Shown here piece by piece: positions 1 through 8,227 of a DNA stretch of 34,698 bases. The notes below the pieces were generated by a model that did no database searches, was not told the origin of the DNA, and was given only the letters and a program-made list of their open reading frames with translations. Position 1 is the first letter of the stretch; each line of letters starts with the position of its first letter. The translations under genes were made by a program, and so were the position numbers. The DNA comes from Pseudomonas sp. S31. Its GTDB lineage: Bacteria; Pseudomonadota; Gammaproteobacteria; Pseudomonadales; Pseudomonadaceae. The stretch is taken from positions 1 through 34,698 of the forward strand of contig NZ_JACVVE010000049.1 of assembly GCF_016648105.1 (NCBI RefSeq). The letters are read 5' to 3'.

Positions 1-7
1 AACAAAC

Positions 8-50
8 TGTAGGAGCGGGTTTACCCGCGAAGCGCCGCGCGGGCGGCGCT
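8..50. repeat. REP element with adjoining hairpin
   Basis: Positions 8-31 carry the Pseudomonas REP core: a TGTAGGAGC head followed by the small palindrome GCGGGTTTACCCGC. A second GC-rich dyad (AGCGCCG / CGGCGCT) follows at 31-50. It lies beyond the tyrS terminator. The same core recurs at about 11.4, 17.3 and 26.0 kb in this window. Confidence 0.8.
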
Positions 51-90
51 CTATCGCATAAGCGCTGCAAATCCCACGGCGAACACAAGC

Positions 91-125
91 CAAAAACAAA
101 ACGGGGAGGCCTATCGGCCTCCCCG
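91..125 (-). terminator. Rho-independent terminator of tyrS
   Basis: A perfect 10-bp stem (102-111 with 116-125, loop TATC) is followed on the minus strand by a T-rich run, the complement of CAAAAACAAAA at 91-101. It begins 28 nt past the tyrS stop codon, as expected for an intrinsic terminator. Confidence 0.9.
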
Positions 126-152
126 CTTCTATATAGCTACACCACCAGGCAA

Positions 153-1352
153 TCACTCAGCCTTGAGAGTAACCCGACCAAACGACTTCTTACCCGCCTG
201 GCACACATGCGTCGCACCAAGGACAAACATGAAGTCCTTGTCGACCACCGCACCATCCACCTTCACGGCACCACCGCTCAAAAGATCGCGCGCCTGCGCC
301 GAGTTCTTTACCAGGCCCGCCCGGTTCAGCACGGCAGCGATCGGCAGGTCTTCAGCCGCATTCACCTCGATCTCTGGCAGATCCTCGGGCAGCTCGCCTT
401 CCTTCATACGGTTACCCGCAGCACGGTGAGCATTAGCCGCCGCTTCTTCACCATGGAACCGGGCCACAATCTCTTCCGCCAGCTTGATCTTGATATCACG
501 CGGGTTCGCACCATTGGCGACATCGGCACGGAACTGCTCGATCTCCTCCATCGAACGGAAGCTCAGCAGCTCGAAGTAGCGCCACATCAGCGTGTCCGGG
601 ATCGACACCAACTTGCCGTACATCACGCCCGGCGCTTCCTGGATACCCACATAGTTACCCAGCGACTTGGACATCTTCTTCACACCATCCAGCCCTTCGA
701 GCAGTGGCATGGTGACGATGTTCTGTGCTTCCTGGCCGTAGGCGCGCTGCAATTCACGCCCCATCAGCAGGTTGAACTTCTGGTCGGTACCACCCAGTTC
801 TACGTCGGCCTTGAGCGCCACCGAGTCGTAGCCCTGCACTAGCGGGTACAGGAACTCATGAATCGCGATCGGCTGATTGGTGGTGTAGCGCTTGTCGAAA
901 TCATCACGCTCGAGCATGCGCGCGACAGTGTACTGCGACGCCAGGCGAATGAAGTCCGCCGGGGTCAGCGTGTCCATCCAGGTGGAGTTGAACGCGACTT
1001 CGGTCTTGGCCGGGTCGAGGATCTTGAACACCTGCTGCTTATAAGTCTCGGCGTTATCCAGCACCTGCTCGCGCGTCAGCGGCGGGCGAGTGGCGCTCTT
1101 GCCGCTCGGGTCGCCGATCATCCCAGTGAAATCACCGATCAGGAAGATCACCTGGTGCCCCAGCTCCTGGAACTGGCGCAGCTTGTTGATCAACACCGTG
1201 TGGCCCAGGTGCAGGTCCGGCGCAGTCGGGTCGAAGCCTGCCTTGATACGCAGAGGCTGGCCGCGTTTGAGCTTCTCAACCAGTTCCGACTCGACCAACA
1301 CTTCTTCCGCACCGCGCTTGATAAGCGCCAGCTGCTCTTCAACCGACTTCAT
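153..1352 (-). CDS. tyrS: Tyrosyl-tRNA synthetase
   Basis: Class I aminoacyl-tRNA synthetase that charges tRNA-Tyr with tyrosine in the cytoplasm. The 399-residue protein shows the HIGH-type motif HLGH at 48-51, the KMSKS loop at 226-230 and an S4 RNA-binding domain in roughly the last 65 residues. The frame stays open 15 codons further upstream, but MKSVEEQLALIK matches the usual N-terminus of Pseudomonas homologues, so I chose the inner ATG; its Shine-Dalgarno sequence is weak. The length and the neighbouring M23 peptidase and anmK fit the form that P. aeruginosa calls TyrZ. The gene is monocistronic, ended by a strong terminator, and divergent from the peptidase gene. Identity is secure; the TyrS versus TyrZ label is not. 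Confidence 0.96.
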   Translation of the reverse strand: MKSVEEQLALIKRGAEEVLVESELVEKLKRGQPLRIKAGFDPTAPDLHLGHTVLINKLRQFQELGHQVIFLIGDFTGMIGDPSGKSATRPPLTREQVLDNAETYKQQVFKILDPAKTEVAFNSTWMDTLTPADFIRLASQYTVARMLERDDFDKRYTTNQPIAIHEFLYPLVQGYDSVALKADVELGGTDQKFNLLMGRELQRAYGQEAQNIVTMPLLEGLDGVKKMSKSLGNYVGIQEAPGVMYGKLVSIPDTLMWRYFELLSFRSMEEIEQFRADVANGANPRDIKIKLAEEIVARFHGEEAAANAHRAAGNRMKEGELPEDLPEIEVNAAEDLPIAAVLNRAGLVKNSAQARDLLSGGAVKVDGAVVDKDFMFVLGATHVCQAGKKSFGRVTLKAE

Positions 1353-1388
1353 AGACAGACCCGCAAGGCTCAGATTCAAGGGGAGCCA

Positions 1389-1416
1389 ACCATACAAGAT
1401 CGGCCATCAAATACAA
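1389..1416 (-). promoter_or_regulatory. Possible sigma70 promoter of tyrS
   Basis: On the minus strand TTGTAT (1416-1411) and TATGGT (1394-1389) are separated by 16 nt, about 37 nt before the chosen ATG. The match is moderate and other hexamers in this AT-rich gap are possible. Confidence 0.3.
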
Positions 1417-1467
1417 GTTTCGCAATGGAATGTGACCCGGCAGGCGCCTTGCGGCGTCTATGCGCCC

Positions 1468-1496
1468 TTGCGTGAAACTGGATTTGGTTATATTTT
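1468..1496 (+). promoter_or_regulatory. Possible promoter of the M23 peptidase-anmK operon
   Basis: TTGCGT (1468-1473) and TATTTT (1491-1496) are spaced by 17 nt within a stretch far more AT-rich than its surroundings (about 1484-1564). This is the only plausible promoter zone for the rightward gene. The exact hexamers are a guess. Confidence 0.35.
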
Positions 1497-1564
1497 ATAC
1501 AGTTATTTCATCTTCATCATGTCATTCATCTTTTCCTTTTCACATTTTCAAAGTCTTTTTACCT

Positions 1565-2983
1565 ATGACCAACGAAACGCCTAAAGCGCCCCCGCTTTAT
1601 CCGAAAAGCCATCTGTTGGCCGCTAGCGGCATCGCCGCCCTGCTCAGCCTGGCCTTGCTGGTATTTCCGTCCAGCGAAGTAGAAGCCAAGAAAACCACCC
1701 TCAGCCTGGAGCTGGAAAGCCCGGCCGATCAACTCAAGGATCAATCCGAGGCCGCCCCTGTGGAGCAGGCTGGAGGCGATCAGTCATCGCCATTCGCGCA
1801 GATCGAAGGCGCCGAACAGACCACCGAGCAGGCAGCCAGCGAACAACCGGCCCAGGCCGAACAAGCCGAAGCCAAGCAACCCGGCCACCGCGAGGTGACC
1901 GTTGCCAGCGGCGATACCCTGTCCACCTTGTTCGCCAAGGTCGGCCTGCCGGCCAACGTCGTCCACGACGTGCTGGCCAGCAACAAGCAGGCCAAGCAAT
2001 TCAGCCAGCTCAAGCATGGGCAGGTGCTGCAGTTCGAGCTCGACAAGGATGGCCAACTGGCCAGCCTGCACAGCAAGGTCAGCAACCTCGAGACCATTCG
2101 CCTGAGCAAAACCGACAAGGGCTACAGCTTCGACCGCGAAATCAGCAAGCCCGTAGTGCGTAGCGCCTACGCCCACGGCGTGATCAAGAGCTCGCTGTCG
2201 GCCTCGGCACAGCGTGCCGGCCTTTCCCACAGCCTGACCATGGACATGGCCCGCGTGCTGGGCTACGACATCGACTTCGCCCAGGACATCCGCCAGGGCG
2301 ACGAATTCGACGTGGTCTACGAGCAGAAGATCATGGATGGCAAGGTGGTAGGCACCGGCAACATCCTCTCCGCGCGCTTCACCAACCGCGGCAAGACCTA
2401 CACCGCCGTGCGCTACACCAACAAGCAGGGCAACACCAGCTACTACACCGCCGACGGCAACAGCCTGCGCAAGGCATTCATCCGCACCCCGGTGGACTTC
2501 GCCCGCATCAGCTCGCGTTTTTCCGCCGGCCGCAAGCACCCCATCCTCAACAAGATCCGCGCCCACAAAGGTGTCGACTACGCCGCGCCGCGTGGCACGC
2601 CGATCAAGGCCGCTGGCGATGGCCGCATCGAGCTGGCTGGTCGTCGTGGTGGCTACGGCAACACCGTGATCATCGCCCACGGCAACCGCTACAAGACCCT
2701 TTATGGCCACATGCAGGGCTTCGCCAAGGGCATCAAGACCGGCAGCAGCGTGAAACAGGGGCAGATCATCGGCTACATCGGTACCACCGGCCTGTCCACC
2801 GGGCCGCACCTGCACTACGAGTTCCAGGTCAACGGCGTGCACGTCGACCCGCTGAGCCAGAAGGTGCCCATGGCCGACCCGATCGCCAAGGGCGAGCGCC
2901 AGCGCTTCCTGCAGCAGAGCCAACCACTGATCGCCCGCATGGATCAGGAAAAGGCCACCCTGCTCGCCGCGAACAAGCGCTAG
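1565..2983 (+). CDS. M23-family murein endopeptidase (MepM-like)
   Basis: Zinc metallopeptidase expected to cleave peptidoglycan cross-links in the periplasm. The 472-residue protein has one N-terminal membrane anchor (about 15-35), a Gln/Glu/Ala-rich linker (about 60-105), a LysM/OapA-like domain (about 109-165) and a C-terminal M23 domain. Zinc ligands are visible as H334 and D338 (HKGVD) and H415-x-H417 (HLHYEF). I start at the ATG giving MTNETPKAPP; 35 more codons are open upstream but read like promoter DNA and encode no sensible N-terminus. The ribosome site is poor. anmK starts 4 nt after the stop, so a murein-opening enzyme and a murein-sugar salvage kinase share a transcript. The family is sure; the exact bond cut is inferred. 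Confidence 0.92.
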   Translation: MTNETPKAPPLYPKSHLLAASGIAALLSLALLVFPSSEVEAKKTTLSLELESPADQLKDQSEAAPVEQAGGDQSSPFAQIEGAEQTTEQAASEQPAQAEQAEAKQPGHREVTVASGDTLSTLFAKVGLPANVVHDVLASNKQAKQFSQLKHGQVLQFELDKDGQLASLHSKVSNLETIRLSKTDKGYSFDREISKPVVRSAYAHGVIKSSLSASAQRAGLSHSLTMDMARVLGYDIDFAQDIRQGDEFDVVYEQKIMDGKVVGTGNILSARFTNRGKTYTAVRYTNKQGNTSYYTADGNSLRKAFIRTPVDFARISSRFSAGRKHPILNKIRAHKGVDYAAPRGTPIKAAGDGRIELAGRRGGYGNTVIIAHGNRYKTLYGHMQGFAKGIKTGSSVKQGQIIGYIGTTGLSTGPHLHYEFQVNGVHVDPLSQKVPMADPIAKGERQRFLQQSQPLIARMDQEKATLLAANKR

Positions 2984-2987
2984 CTTC

Positions 2988-4079
2988 GTGGCGCTCTACC
3001 TGGGGGTGATGTCCGGTACCAGCCTCGATGGCCTGGATATCGCCCTGATCGAACAAGACGAGCAGCCCCGGCTGCTCGCCACTCACTACCTGGCGATGCC
3101 GGCCGAGCTGCGTCAGCGCCTGTTGAGCCTGTGCGCCAGCGGCCCCGACGAGATCGCCCGCGCGGCCTTGGCCGAGAATCAGTGGGCCACGCTCGCGGCC
3201 GAAGGCATCCACGCGCTGCTGCAGCGCCAGGGCCTTGAGCCCGCCAGCATTCGCGCCATCGGCAGCCATGGCCAGACCATCCGCCACGAACCCGCCCAGG
3301 GCTTCACCGTGCAGATCGGCAACCCAGCCCTGCTCGCCGAGCTCACCGGCATCAGTGTGGTGGCCGACTTCCGCCGCCGCGACGTAGCCGCGGGTGGGCA
3401 AGGCGCGCCATTGGTGCCTGCCTTCCACGAGACCTTGTTCGGCCACCTGGGCCAACGCCTGGCGGTGCTCAATGTCGGCGGCTTCAGCAACCTCAGCCTG
3501 ATCGCACAGGACACGCCGGTGCACGGCTTCGACTGCGGCCCTGGCAACGTGCTCATGGATGCCTGGATCGAACAACAGCGCGGCGAGCGCTATGACGCGG
3601 ATGGCGCCTGGGCGGCAAGCGGAATGGTGATCAGCGAACTGCTCGCAGCGATGCTGGCCGACCCATTCTTCGCCGGCGCAGGCCCCAAGAGCACTGGGCG
3701 TGAGGTGTTCAACCTGCCCTGGCTGGAGGCCCACCTGGCCCGTCTGCCCGGTTATCGCGACGAAGACGTCCAGGCTACGCTGCTGGAGCTGACCGCACGC
3801 AGCATCATCGAGTCGCTGCGCACGGCCCAACAGGATACCGAGGCGTTACTGGTCTGCGGTGGCGGCGCGCGCAACGGCGCCTTGATGGCTCGCCTGGGCG
3901 CCTTGCTGCCTGCAGCGCAGGTCGCCAGCACCGCGGCCCATGGCGTGGACCCGGACTGGGTCGAGGGCATGGCCTTCGCCTGGCTGGCGCATTGCTGCCT
4001 GCAAGGCATTCCCGCAAACCGGCCCAGCGTCACGGCGGCCAAGGGGCTGCGCATTCTCGGCGCGATATACCCCGCCTAG
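2988..4079 (+). CDS. anmK: Anhydro-N-acetylmuramic acid kinase
   Basis: Cytoplasmic enzyme that uses ATP to open and phosphorylate 1,6-anhydroMurNAc, giving MurNAc-6-phosphate in peptidoglycan recycling. The 363-residue length is typical. The nucleotide-binding start GVMSGTSLDGLD (6-17) is intact, as is the FDCGPGN segment with Asp182 as the likely catalytic base. The start codon is GTG, 4 nt after the peptidase stop, so translation is probably coupled. A strong bidirectional terminator follows. The later recycling genes amgK and murU lie about 24 kb away in the same window. Confidence 0.95.
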   Translation: MALYLGVMSGTSLDGLDIALIEQDEQPRLLATHYLAMPAELRQRLLSLCASGPDEIARAALAENQWATLAAEGIHALLQRQGLEPASIRAIGSHGQTIRHEPAQGFTVQIGNPALLAELTGISVVADFRRRDVAAGGQGAPLVPAFHETLFGHLGQRLAVLNVGGFSNLSLIAQDTPVHGFDCGPGNVLMDAWIEQQRGERYDADGAWAASGMVISELLAAMLADPFFAGAGPKSTGREVFNLPWLEAHLARLPGYRDEDVQATLLELTARSIIESLRTAQQDTEALLVCGGGARNGALMARLGALLPAAQVASTAAHGVDPDWVEGMAFAWLAHCCLQGIPANRPSVTAAKGLRILGAIYPA

Positions 4080-4094
4080 GCCTGGGCACAATGC

Positions 4095-4122
4095 AAAACG
4101 CCGCGCAAATGCGCGGCGTTTT
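4095..4122. terminator. Bidirectional terminator between anmK and erpA
   Basis: A perfect 12-bp inverted repeat (4095-4106 with 4111-4122, loop AAAT) is flanked by AAAA and TTTT, so each strand has a GC hairpin followed by T residues. It sits between the convergent anmK and erpA genes and can serve both. Confidence 0.9.
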
Positions 4123-4136
4123 CGTACCTGCCGTAC

Positions 4137-4487
4137 TCAGATCGAGAACGAAGAGCCGCAGCCGCAGGTGGTGGTGGCGTTCGGGTTCTTGATCACGAAG
4201 CGCGAGCCTTCCAGGCCTTCCTGGTAATCCACCTCGGCGCCAGCCAGGTATTGGAAGCTCATCGGGTCGACCACCAGCGATACGCCTTCGCGCTCGACGA
4301 TGGTGTCGTCCTCGGCTACGTCCTCATCGAAGGTGAAGCCATACTGGAAGCCCGAGCAGCCGCCGCCCGTCACGAATACACGCAACTTCAGACGATCATT
4401 GCCTTCCTCGGTGACCAGGGTCTTCACCTTTTGTGCAGCCCCATGGGTAAATTCAAGAACCGTGGGGGTAAAGGTTTCGACGCTCAT
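4137..4487 (-). CDS. erpA: Iron-sulfur cluster insertion protein ErpA
   Basis: A-type carrier that delivers Fe-S clusters to apoproteins, including isoprenoid-pathway enzymes in E. coli. The 116-residue protein has the three invariant cysteines C44 (GGGCSGF), C108 and C110 (CGCGSSF). The frame is open 16 codons upstream, but MSVETFTPTV is the family-like start and is preceded by a GGGAG ribosome site. It stands alone between two terminators with its own promoter. Confidence 0.95.
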   Translation of the reverse strand: MSVETFTPTVLEFTHGAAQKVKTLVTEEGNDRLKLRVFVTGGGCSGFQYGFTFDEDVAEDDTIVEREGVSLVVDPMSFQYLAGAEVDYQEGLEGSRFVIKNPNATTTCGCGSSFSI

Positions 4488-4533
4488 GCTGATTCTCCCG
4501 GCGTTGGTGCCGCCATAAAACTCGATGACGCGC

Positions 4534-4563
4534 ATTATCCGCTTCCCCGAGAAAAATGGTCAA
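4534..4563 (-). promoter_or_regulatory. Sigma70-type promoter of erpA
   Basis: On the minus strand TTGACC (4563-4558) and GATAAT (4539-4534) are separated by 18 nt. Each hexamer differs from consensus at one or two positions. The predicted start leaves a leader of about 40 nt before the erpA ATG. No IscR-type operator was clearly recognised. Confidence 0.6.
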
Positions 4564-4588
4564 GAATTGTGCGGCTTTAGTCTGTGCA

Positions 4589-4618
4589 AGAAAAAGGCCC
4601 GCACGAGGCGGGCCTTTT
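4589..4618 (-). terminator. Rho-independent terminator of argC
   Basis: Stem 4592-4602 pairs with 4608-4618 (11 bp, loop ACGAG). On the minus strand it ends in a run of T residues (complement of AAAAA at 4591-4595). It lies 15 nt past the argC stop and keeps argC transcription out of erpA. Confidence 0.88.
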
Positions 4619-4632
4619 CGACACACAGCCCG

Positions 4633-5667
4633 TTAAGGCAACAGGCCCGCGTGGGACAGGCCCATGCGCTCGTCCAGGCCGAACAGGATGTTGAGGTTCT
4701 GCACCGCCTGGCCCGATGCGCCCTTGACCAGGTTGTCGATGACCGACAACACCACCACCAGGTCACCACCCTGTGGGCGGTGAACCGCGATACGGCAAAC
4801 GTTGGCCCCGCGCACGCTGCGGGTTTCCGGATGGCTGCCGGCCGGCATCACGTCGACGAACGGCTCATCAGCGTAGCGTTTCTCGAACAGCGCCTGCAAA
4901 TCGACCGAGGTGTCTGTGACCGTTGCGTATAGGGTGGAATGGATACCCCGGATCATCGGGGTCAGGTGCGGCACGAAGGTCAGGCCGATGTCCTTGCCCG
5001 CAGCCTGGCGCAAGCCCTGGCTGATTTCCGGGAGGTGGCGGTGGCCCTTCACGGCGTAAGCCTTCATGCTTTCGCCCGCTTCACAGAACAGCGAGCCCAC
5101 CGCCGCCCCCCGGCCCGCACCACTGACGCCCGACTTGCAGTCGGCGATCAGGCGCGAGGTGTCGGCCAGGCCAGCCTCCAGCAGCGGCAGGAAGCCCAGC
5201 TGGGTAGCGGTCGGGTAGCAACCCGGCACGGCAATCAGGCGTGCCTGGCGGATTTTCTCGCGGTTCACTTCCGGCAGCCCGTAGACCGCATCCTTCAGCA
5301 GCTCGGGCGCGCCGTGTGGCTGGCCGTACCACTTGGCCCACTCGGTGGCGTCCTGCAGGCGGAAGTCAGCCGACAGGTCGATGACCTTGGTGCCCGCTGC
5401 CAGCAATTCGCCGGCCAGAGCGTGAGCGACACCGTGGGGGGTAGCGAAGAACACCACGTCGCAGGCTGCCAGGGCCTTGCTGTCCGGCACGCTGAAGGCC
5501 AGGCCATCGTAGTGGCCGCGCAGGTTCGGGTACATGTCGGCAACGGCCACGCCCGCTTCGGAACGCGACGTGATGACCGCGACTTCAGCCTGCGGGTGCT
5601 GTGCCAGCAGACGCAACAGTTCGACACCGGTGTATCCCGTGCCGCCGACGATACCGACCTTGATCAT
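4633..5667 (-). CDS. argC: N-acetyl-gamma-glutamyl-phosphate reductase
   Basis: NADPH-dependent reductase that turns N-acetylglutamyl-phosphate into N-acetylglutamate semialdehyde, the third step of arginine synthesis. The 344-residue protein has the Rossmann motif GGTGYTG (8-14), catalytic Cys150 in AVPGCYPT and the conserved GHRHLPEI segment near 208-215. The start is supported by an AAGGGG ribosome site. It is transcribed alone from a recognisable promoter in the gap divergent from hemJ. No arginine operator could be identified by eye. Confidence 0.96.
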   Translation of the reverse strand: MIKVGIVGGTGYTGVELLRLLAQHPQAEVAVITSRSEAGVAVADMYPNLRGHYDGLAFSVPDSKALAACDVVFFATPHGVAHALAGELLAAGTKVIDLSADFRLQDATEWAKWYGQPHGAPELLKDAVYGLPEVNREKIRQARLIAVPGCYPTATQLGFLPLLEAGLADTSRLIADCKSGVSGAGRGAAVGSLFCEAGESMKAYAVKGHRHLPEISQGLRQAAGKDIGLTFVPHLTPMIRGIHSTLYATVTDTSVDLQALFEKRYADEPFVDVMPAGSHPETRSVRGANVCRIAVHRPQGGDLVVVLSVIDNLVKGASGQAVQNLNILFGLDERMGLSHAGLLP

Positions 5668-5709
5668 AACGCTTGCCCCTTAATCAACGAACCCACTGGA
5701 AAGCGCACG

Positions 5710-5738
5710 ATAATAGGGGGCTAGAGCGCCTGTAACAA
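5710..5738 (-). promoter_or_regulatory. Sigma70-type promoter of argC
   Basis: On the minus strand TTGTTA (5738-5733) and TATTAT (5715-5710) have the ideal 17-nt spacing, giving a predicted leader of about 35-40 nt before the argC ATG. Confidence 0.6.
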
Positions 5739-5809
5739 CTCTTCAGGTGTCCCTTCGGGCGCTTGGCCTCTACTATCTGACGACCGTGAATCCTGAAGGA
5801 ACTCCCTCC

Positions 5810-6235
5810 ATGCTCTACCTATGGATCAAAGCGCTGCATATCGTCAGCGTCGTCTGCTGGTTCGCTGGCCTGTTCTACCTGCCGCGGCTGTTCGTCTACC
5901 ACGCCCAGAGCGAGGACAAGGTCAGCCAGGAACGCTTCATGGTCATGGAGCGCAAGCTGCTGCGCGGCATCATGAACCCAGCCATGATCGCCACCTACGT
6001 GTTCGGCGCCTGGATGCTCTACCTGACACCCGGCTGGCTCAGCCAGGGCTGGCTGCACGCCAAGCTCACCCTGGTGATCCTGCTGACCGGCTACCACCAC
6101 ATGTGCAGCGCCCAGCGCAAACGCTTCGCCAACGGCACCAACACCCGCGGCCATGTGTACTACCGCTGGTTCAACGAAGTGCCGGTGTTGTTCCTGCTGG
6201 CGATCGTCATCCTGGTGGTGGTCAAGCCGTTCTAG
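5810..6235 (+). CDS. hemJ: HemJ-like protoporphyrinogen IX oxidase (UPF0093 membrane protein)
   Basis: Small inner-membrane protein of the HemJ family, which converts protoporphyrinogen IX to protoporphyrin IX late in haem synthesis. The 141 residues form about four membrane helices. Family-typical residues are H10 in the first helix (KALHIVSVVCWFAGL), H31, and H83/K85 in the HAKL segment. I start at MLYLWIKALH because it begins the family domain and follows a GAAGGA ribosome site; an open extension of 21 codons upstream looks non-coding. Function rests on family membership only. Confidence 0.85.
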   Translation: MLYLWIKALHIVSVVCWFAGLFYLPRLFVYHAQSEDKVSQERFMVMERKLLRGIMNPAMIATYVFGAWMLYLTPGWLSQGWLHAKLTLVILLTGYHHMCSAQRKRFANGTNTRGHVYYRWFNEVPVLFLLAIVILVVVKPF

Positions 6236-6321
6236 GCGGCCTGACGGCTGACGCGAAAGGCAACACTTCGCCCGGCGACGCGCTGTACACTAGCTGCCCT
6301 CACCCGTCGCAGGAGCCTTGC

Positions 6322-7104
6322 ATGACCCGTTACGCCATGATCACCGGAGCTTCCAGCGGTCTGGGCCTGGCCCTGGCGGAAGCCCTGGCGCGGCGCGGGC
6401 GCAACCTGATCCTGGTGGCACGCCATCGGGAAACCCTGGAGCCGGTGGCGATCGAGCTCAGCCAGCGTTTTGGCGTCGAGGTGCTGCTGCGCGCTTGCGA
6501 CCTCAGCCAGCCGCTGCGCCTGTCAGGCTTCGTGCTGGAACTGGAAGAAGGCGAGCGGCGTATCGACCTGCTGGTCAATTGCGCCGGGCAGCGCACCTAC
6601 GGGCCGTTCCTGGCCCACGAATGGGCCGATGAACAGGACCTGCTGGAGGTCAACATCCTCGCCTTGAGTCGCCTCTGTCATGCCGTCGGCAACCTCATGG
6701 CGGTCCAGGGTGGCGGGCAGATCCTCAACGTCGCCGGCCTCGCCGCGGTGGCGCCGGGCCCCTGGATGACCGCCTATGCGGCCAGCAAGGCCTATGTGAT
6801 GAGTTTTTCCCAGGCCCTGCGCGAGGAACTCAAACGCGCCGGCATCAAGGTCTCGGTACTGTGCCCCGGCCCAGTGCGCTCCGCGCGGCGACCAATCCCT
6901 CGCCTGGAACGCGACGGCCGCTGCCTGAGCCCCGAGGAAGTCGCCCTGTACGCGGTGCGCGCCCTGGATCGCAACCGCGCCGTGATCATCCCCGGGCGGC
7001 GCAACCGCTGGCTGGCGTTCGCCCCGCGTCTGTTGCCGGCCTGGCTGGTGCGCAAACTGGCCGGCATCATTCACCGCCGCTACTGCCCGGTCGGAATGGA
7101 ATAG
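6322..7104 (+). CDS. Short-chain dehydrogenase/reductase with altered catalytic serine
   Basis: Classical SDR fold of 260 residues, substrate unknown. The nucleotide motif TGASSGLG is at 8-15, the NCAG motif at 86-89, Asn111 is present, and the active-site pair Tyr152/Lys156 sits in YAASK. At the place normally held by catalytic Ser the sequence reads ILNVAGLAAV, putting Gly at 139. The start is the ATG six nt after an AGGAG ribosome site; a much longer open frame upstream overlaps hemJ and is rejected. A TACACT hexamer at 6286-6291 could be a -10 element. The next gene follows after 64 nt. Confidence 0.88.
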   Translation: MTRYAMITGASSGLGLALAEALARRGRNLILVARHRETLEPVAIELSQRFGVEVLLRACDLSQPLRLSGFVLELEEGERRIDLLVNCAGQRTYGPFLAHEWADEQDLLEVNILALSRLCHAVGNLMAVQGGGQILNVAGLAAVAPGPWMTAYAASKAYVMSFSQALREELKRAGIKVSVLCPGPVRSARRPIPRLERDGRCLSPEEVALYAVRALDRNRAVIIPGRRNRWLAFAPRLLPAWLVRKLAGIIHRRYCPVGME

Positions 7105-7168
7105 CCACTGGGCGAGCGGCGCCGGGCTGAGTACACTCGGCGCGGACCCTCACCATGGAGCAAGTGCT

Positions 7169-7507
7169 GTGGACGATTTATTCATCAAGATCATCAACCG
7201 GGAAATCCCGGCGAAGATCATCTACGAGGACGACCAGGTTCTGGCGTTCCACGACATCGCCCCCCAGGCGCCGGTGCATTTTCTGGTCATTCCGAAAAAG
7301 CGCATTCGCACCCTCAACGACCTGACCGAAGCAGACAAGGGCCTGGCCGGCCACATCCTGTTCACCGCCCAGCGCCTGGCCAAGGAGCTCGGCTGCGACG
7401 ACGGCTTCCGTGTGGTCATGAACTGCAACCAGCAGGGTGGGCAGACCGTCTACCACATCCACATGCACGTGCTCGGCCAGCGGCAGATGCACTGGCCGCC
7501 GGGCTGA
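7169..7507 (+). CDS. HIT-family nucleotide hydrolase (HinT-like)
   Basis: Histidine-triad protein of 112 residues, normally a dimeric purine nucleoside phosphoramidase. The triad HIHMHV places histidines at 96, 98 and 100, with the central one the expected nucleophile. The N-terminal DDLFIKIINREIPAKI is typical of the HinT branch. Translation starts at GTG; an ATG at 7155 is in another frame. A GGAG lies about 9 nt before the GTG. Its physiological role here cannot be read from context. Confidence 0.92.
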   Translation: MDDLFIKIINREIPAKIIYEDDQVLAFHDIAPQAPVHFLVIPKKRIRTLNDLTEADKGLAGHILFTAQRLAKELGCDDGFRVVMNCNQQGGQTVYHIHMHVLGQRQMHWPPG

Positions 7508-7572
7508 TCCAGGACAGGCGACCCCGCATCGATTGCGTTAAACTGTCGGGCACATTCTTGCGGAGGTGCCCG

Positions 7573-8220
7573 ATGGCTACCGAACGTCACTACTCGCCGC
7601 TCGACCGCTTGTTGCTGCAGGCCGATACCGCCATGCGCACCTTGCTGCCCTTCAGCGGCCAACCTTCCCGCCCATCGCCCGCCGTCATCCAGCCGGATGC
7701 CGAGCTGGACGAGGCCCAGGCTCGCCACATTGCCGGGCTCATGCGTATCAACCATACCGGCGAAGTCTGCGCACAGGCGCTGTACCAAGGCCAGGCCCTG
7801 ACCGCGAAGCTGCCCGAGGTGCGCAAGGCCATGGAGCACGCCGCCGAGGAAGAAGTCGACCACCTGGCCTGGTGTGAACAGCGCATCCGCCAGCTCAACA
7901 GCCACCCGAGCGTGCTGAACCCACTGTTCTACGGCATGTCGTTCGGCATCGGCGCCCTCGCCGGGTTGGTCAGCGACAAGGTCAGCCTGGGCTTCGTCGC
8001 CGCCACCGAGCACCAGGTGTGCAAGCACCTCGACGAGCACCTTGAGCAGCTCCCGCACGAGGACGAAAAGTCCCGTGCCATCCTCGAACAGATGCGCGTC
8101 GACGAAGAGCAGCACGCCGAGTCGGCCCTCGAGGCCGGCGGCTACCGCTTCCCGGCCCCCGTGCGTTTTGGCATGAGCCTGCTGGCCAAGGTCATGACCA
8201 AGAGCACCTACCGGATCTGA
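7573..8220 (+). CDS. coq7: 5-demethoxyubiquinol hydroxylase Coq7
   Basis: Di-iron monooxygenase for the C6 hydroxylation in ubiquinone synthesis, associated with the inner membrane. The 215-residue protein keeps all six iron ligands: E64, E94, H97, E146, E178 and H181 (motifs NHTGEV, EEEVDH, EHQVCKH, DEEQHAE). The ATG follows a strong GGAGG site by 6 nt. It sits 65 nt after the HIT gene, and the next membrane-protein gene begins 7 nt after its stop. Pseudomonas use Coq7 rather than the flavoenzyme UbiF for this step. Confidence 0.95.
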   Translation: MATERHYSPLDRLLLQADTAMRTLLPFSGQPSRPSPAVIQPDAELDEAQARHIAGLMRINHTGEVCAQALYQGQALTAKLPEVRKAMEHAAEEEVDHLAWCEQRIRQLNSHPSVLNPLFYGMSFGIGALAGLVSDKVSLGFVAATEHQVCKHLDEHLEQLPHEDEKSRAILEQMRVDEEQHAESALEAGGYRFPAPVRFGMSLLAKVMTKSTYRI

Positions 8221-8227
8221 ACCCAGC

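Noticed and set aside
5821..6321. Extending the SDR gene upstream to give a 427-residue protein
   Set aside because: The extra 167 codons overlap hemJ in another frame and are Arg/Pro-rich; the ATG at 6322 has an AGGAG site and starts directly at the nucleotide-binding fold.
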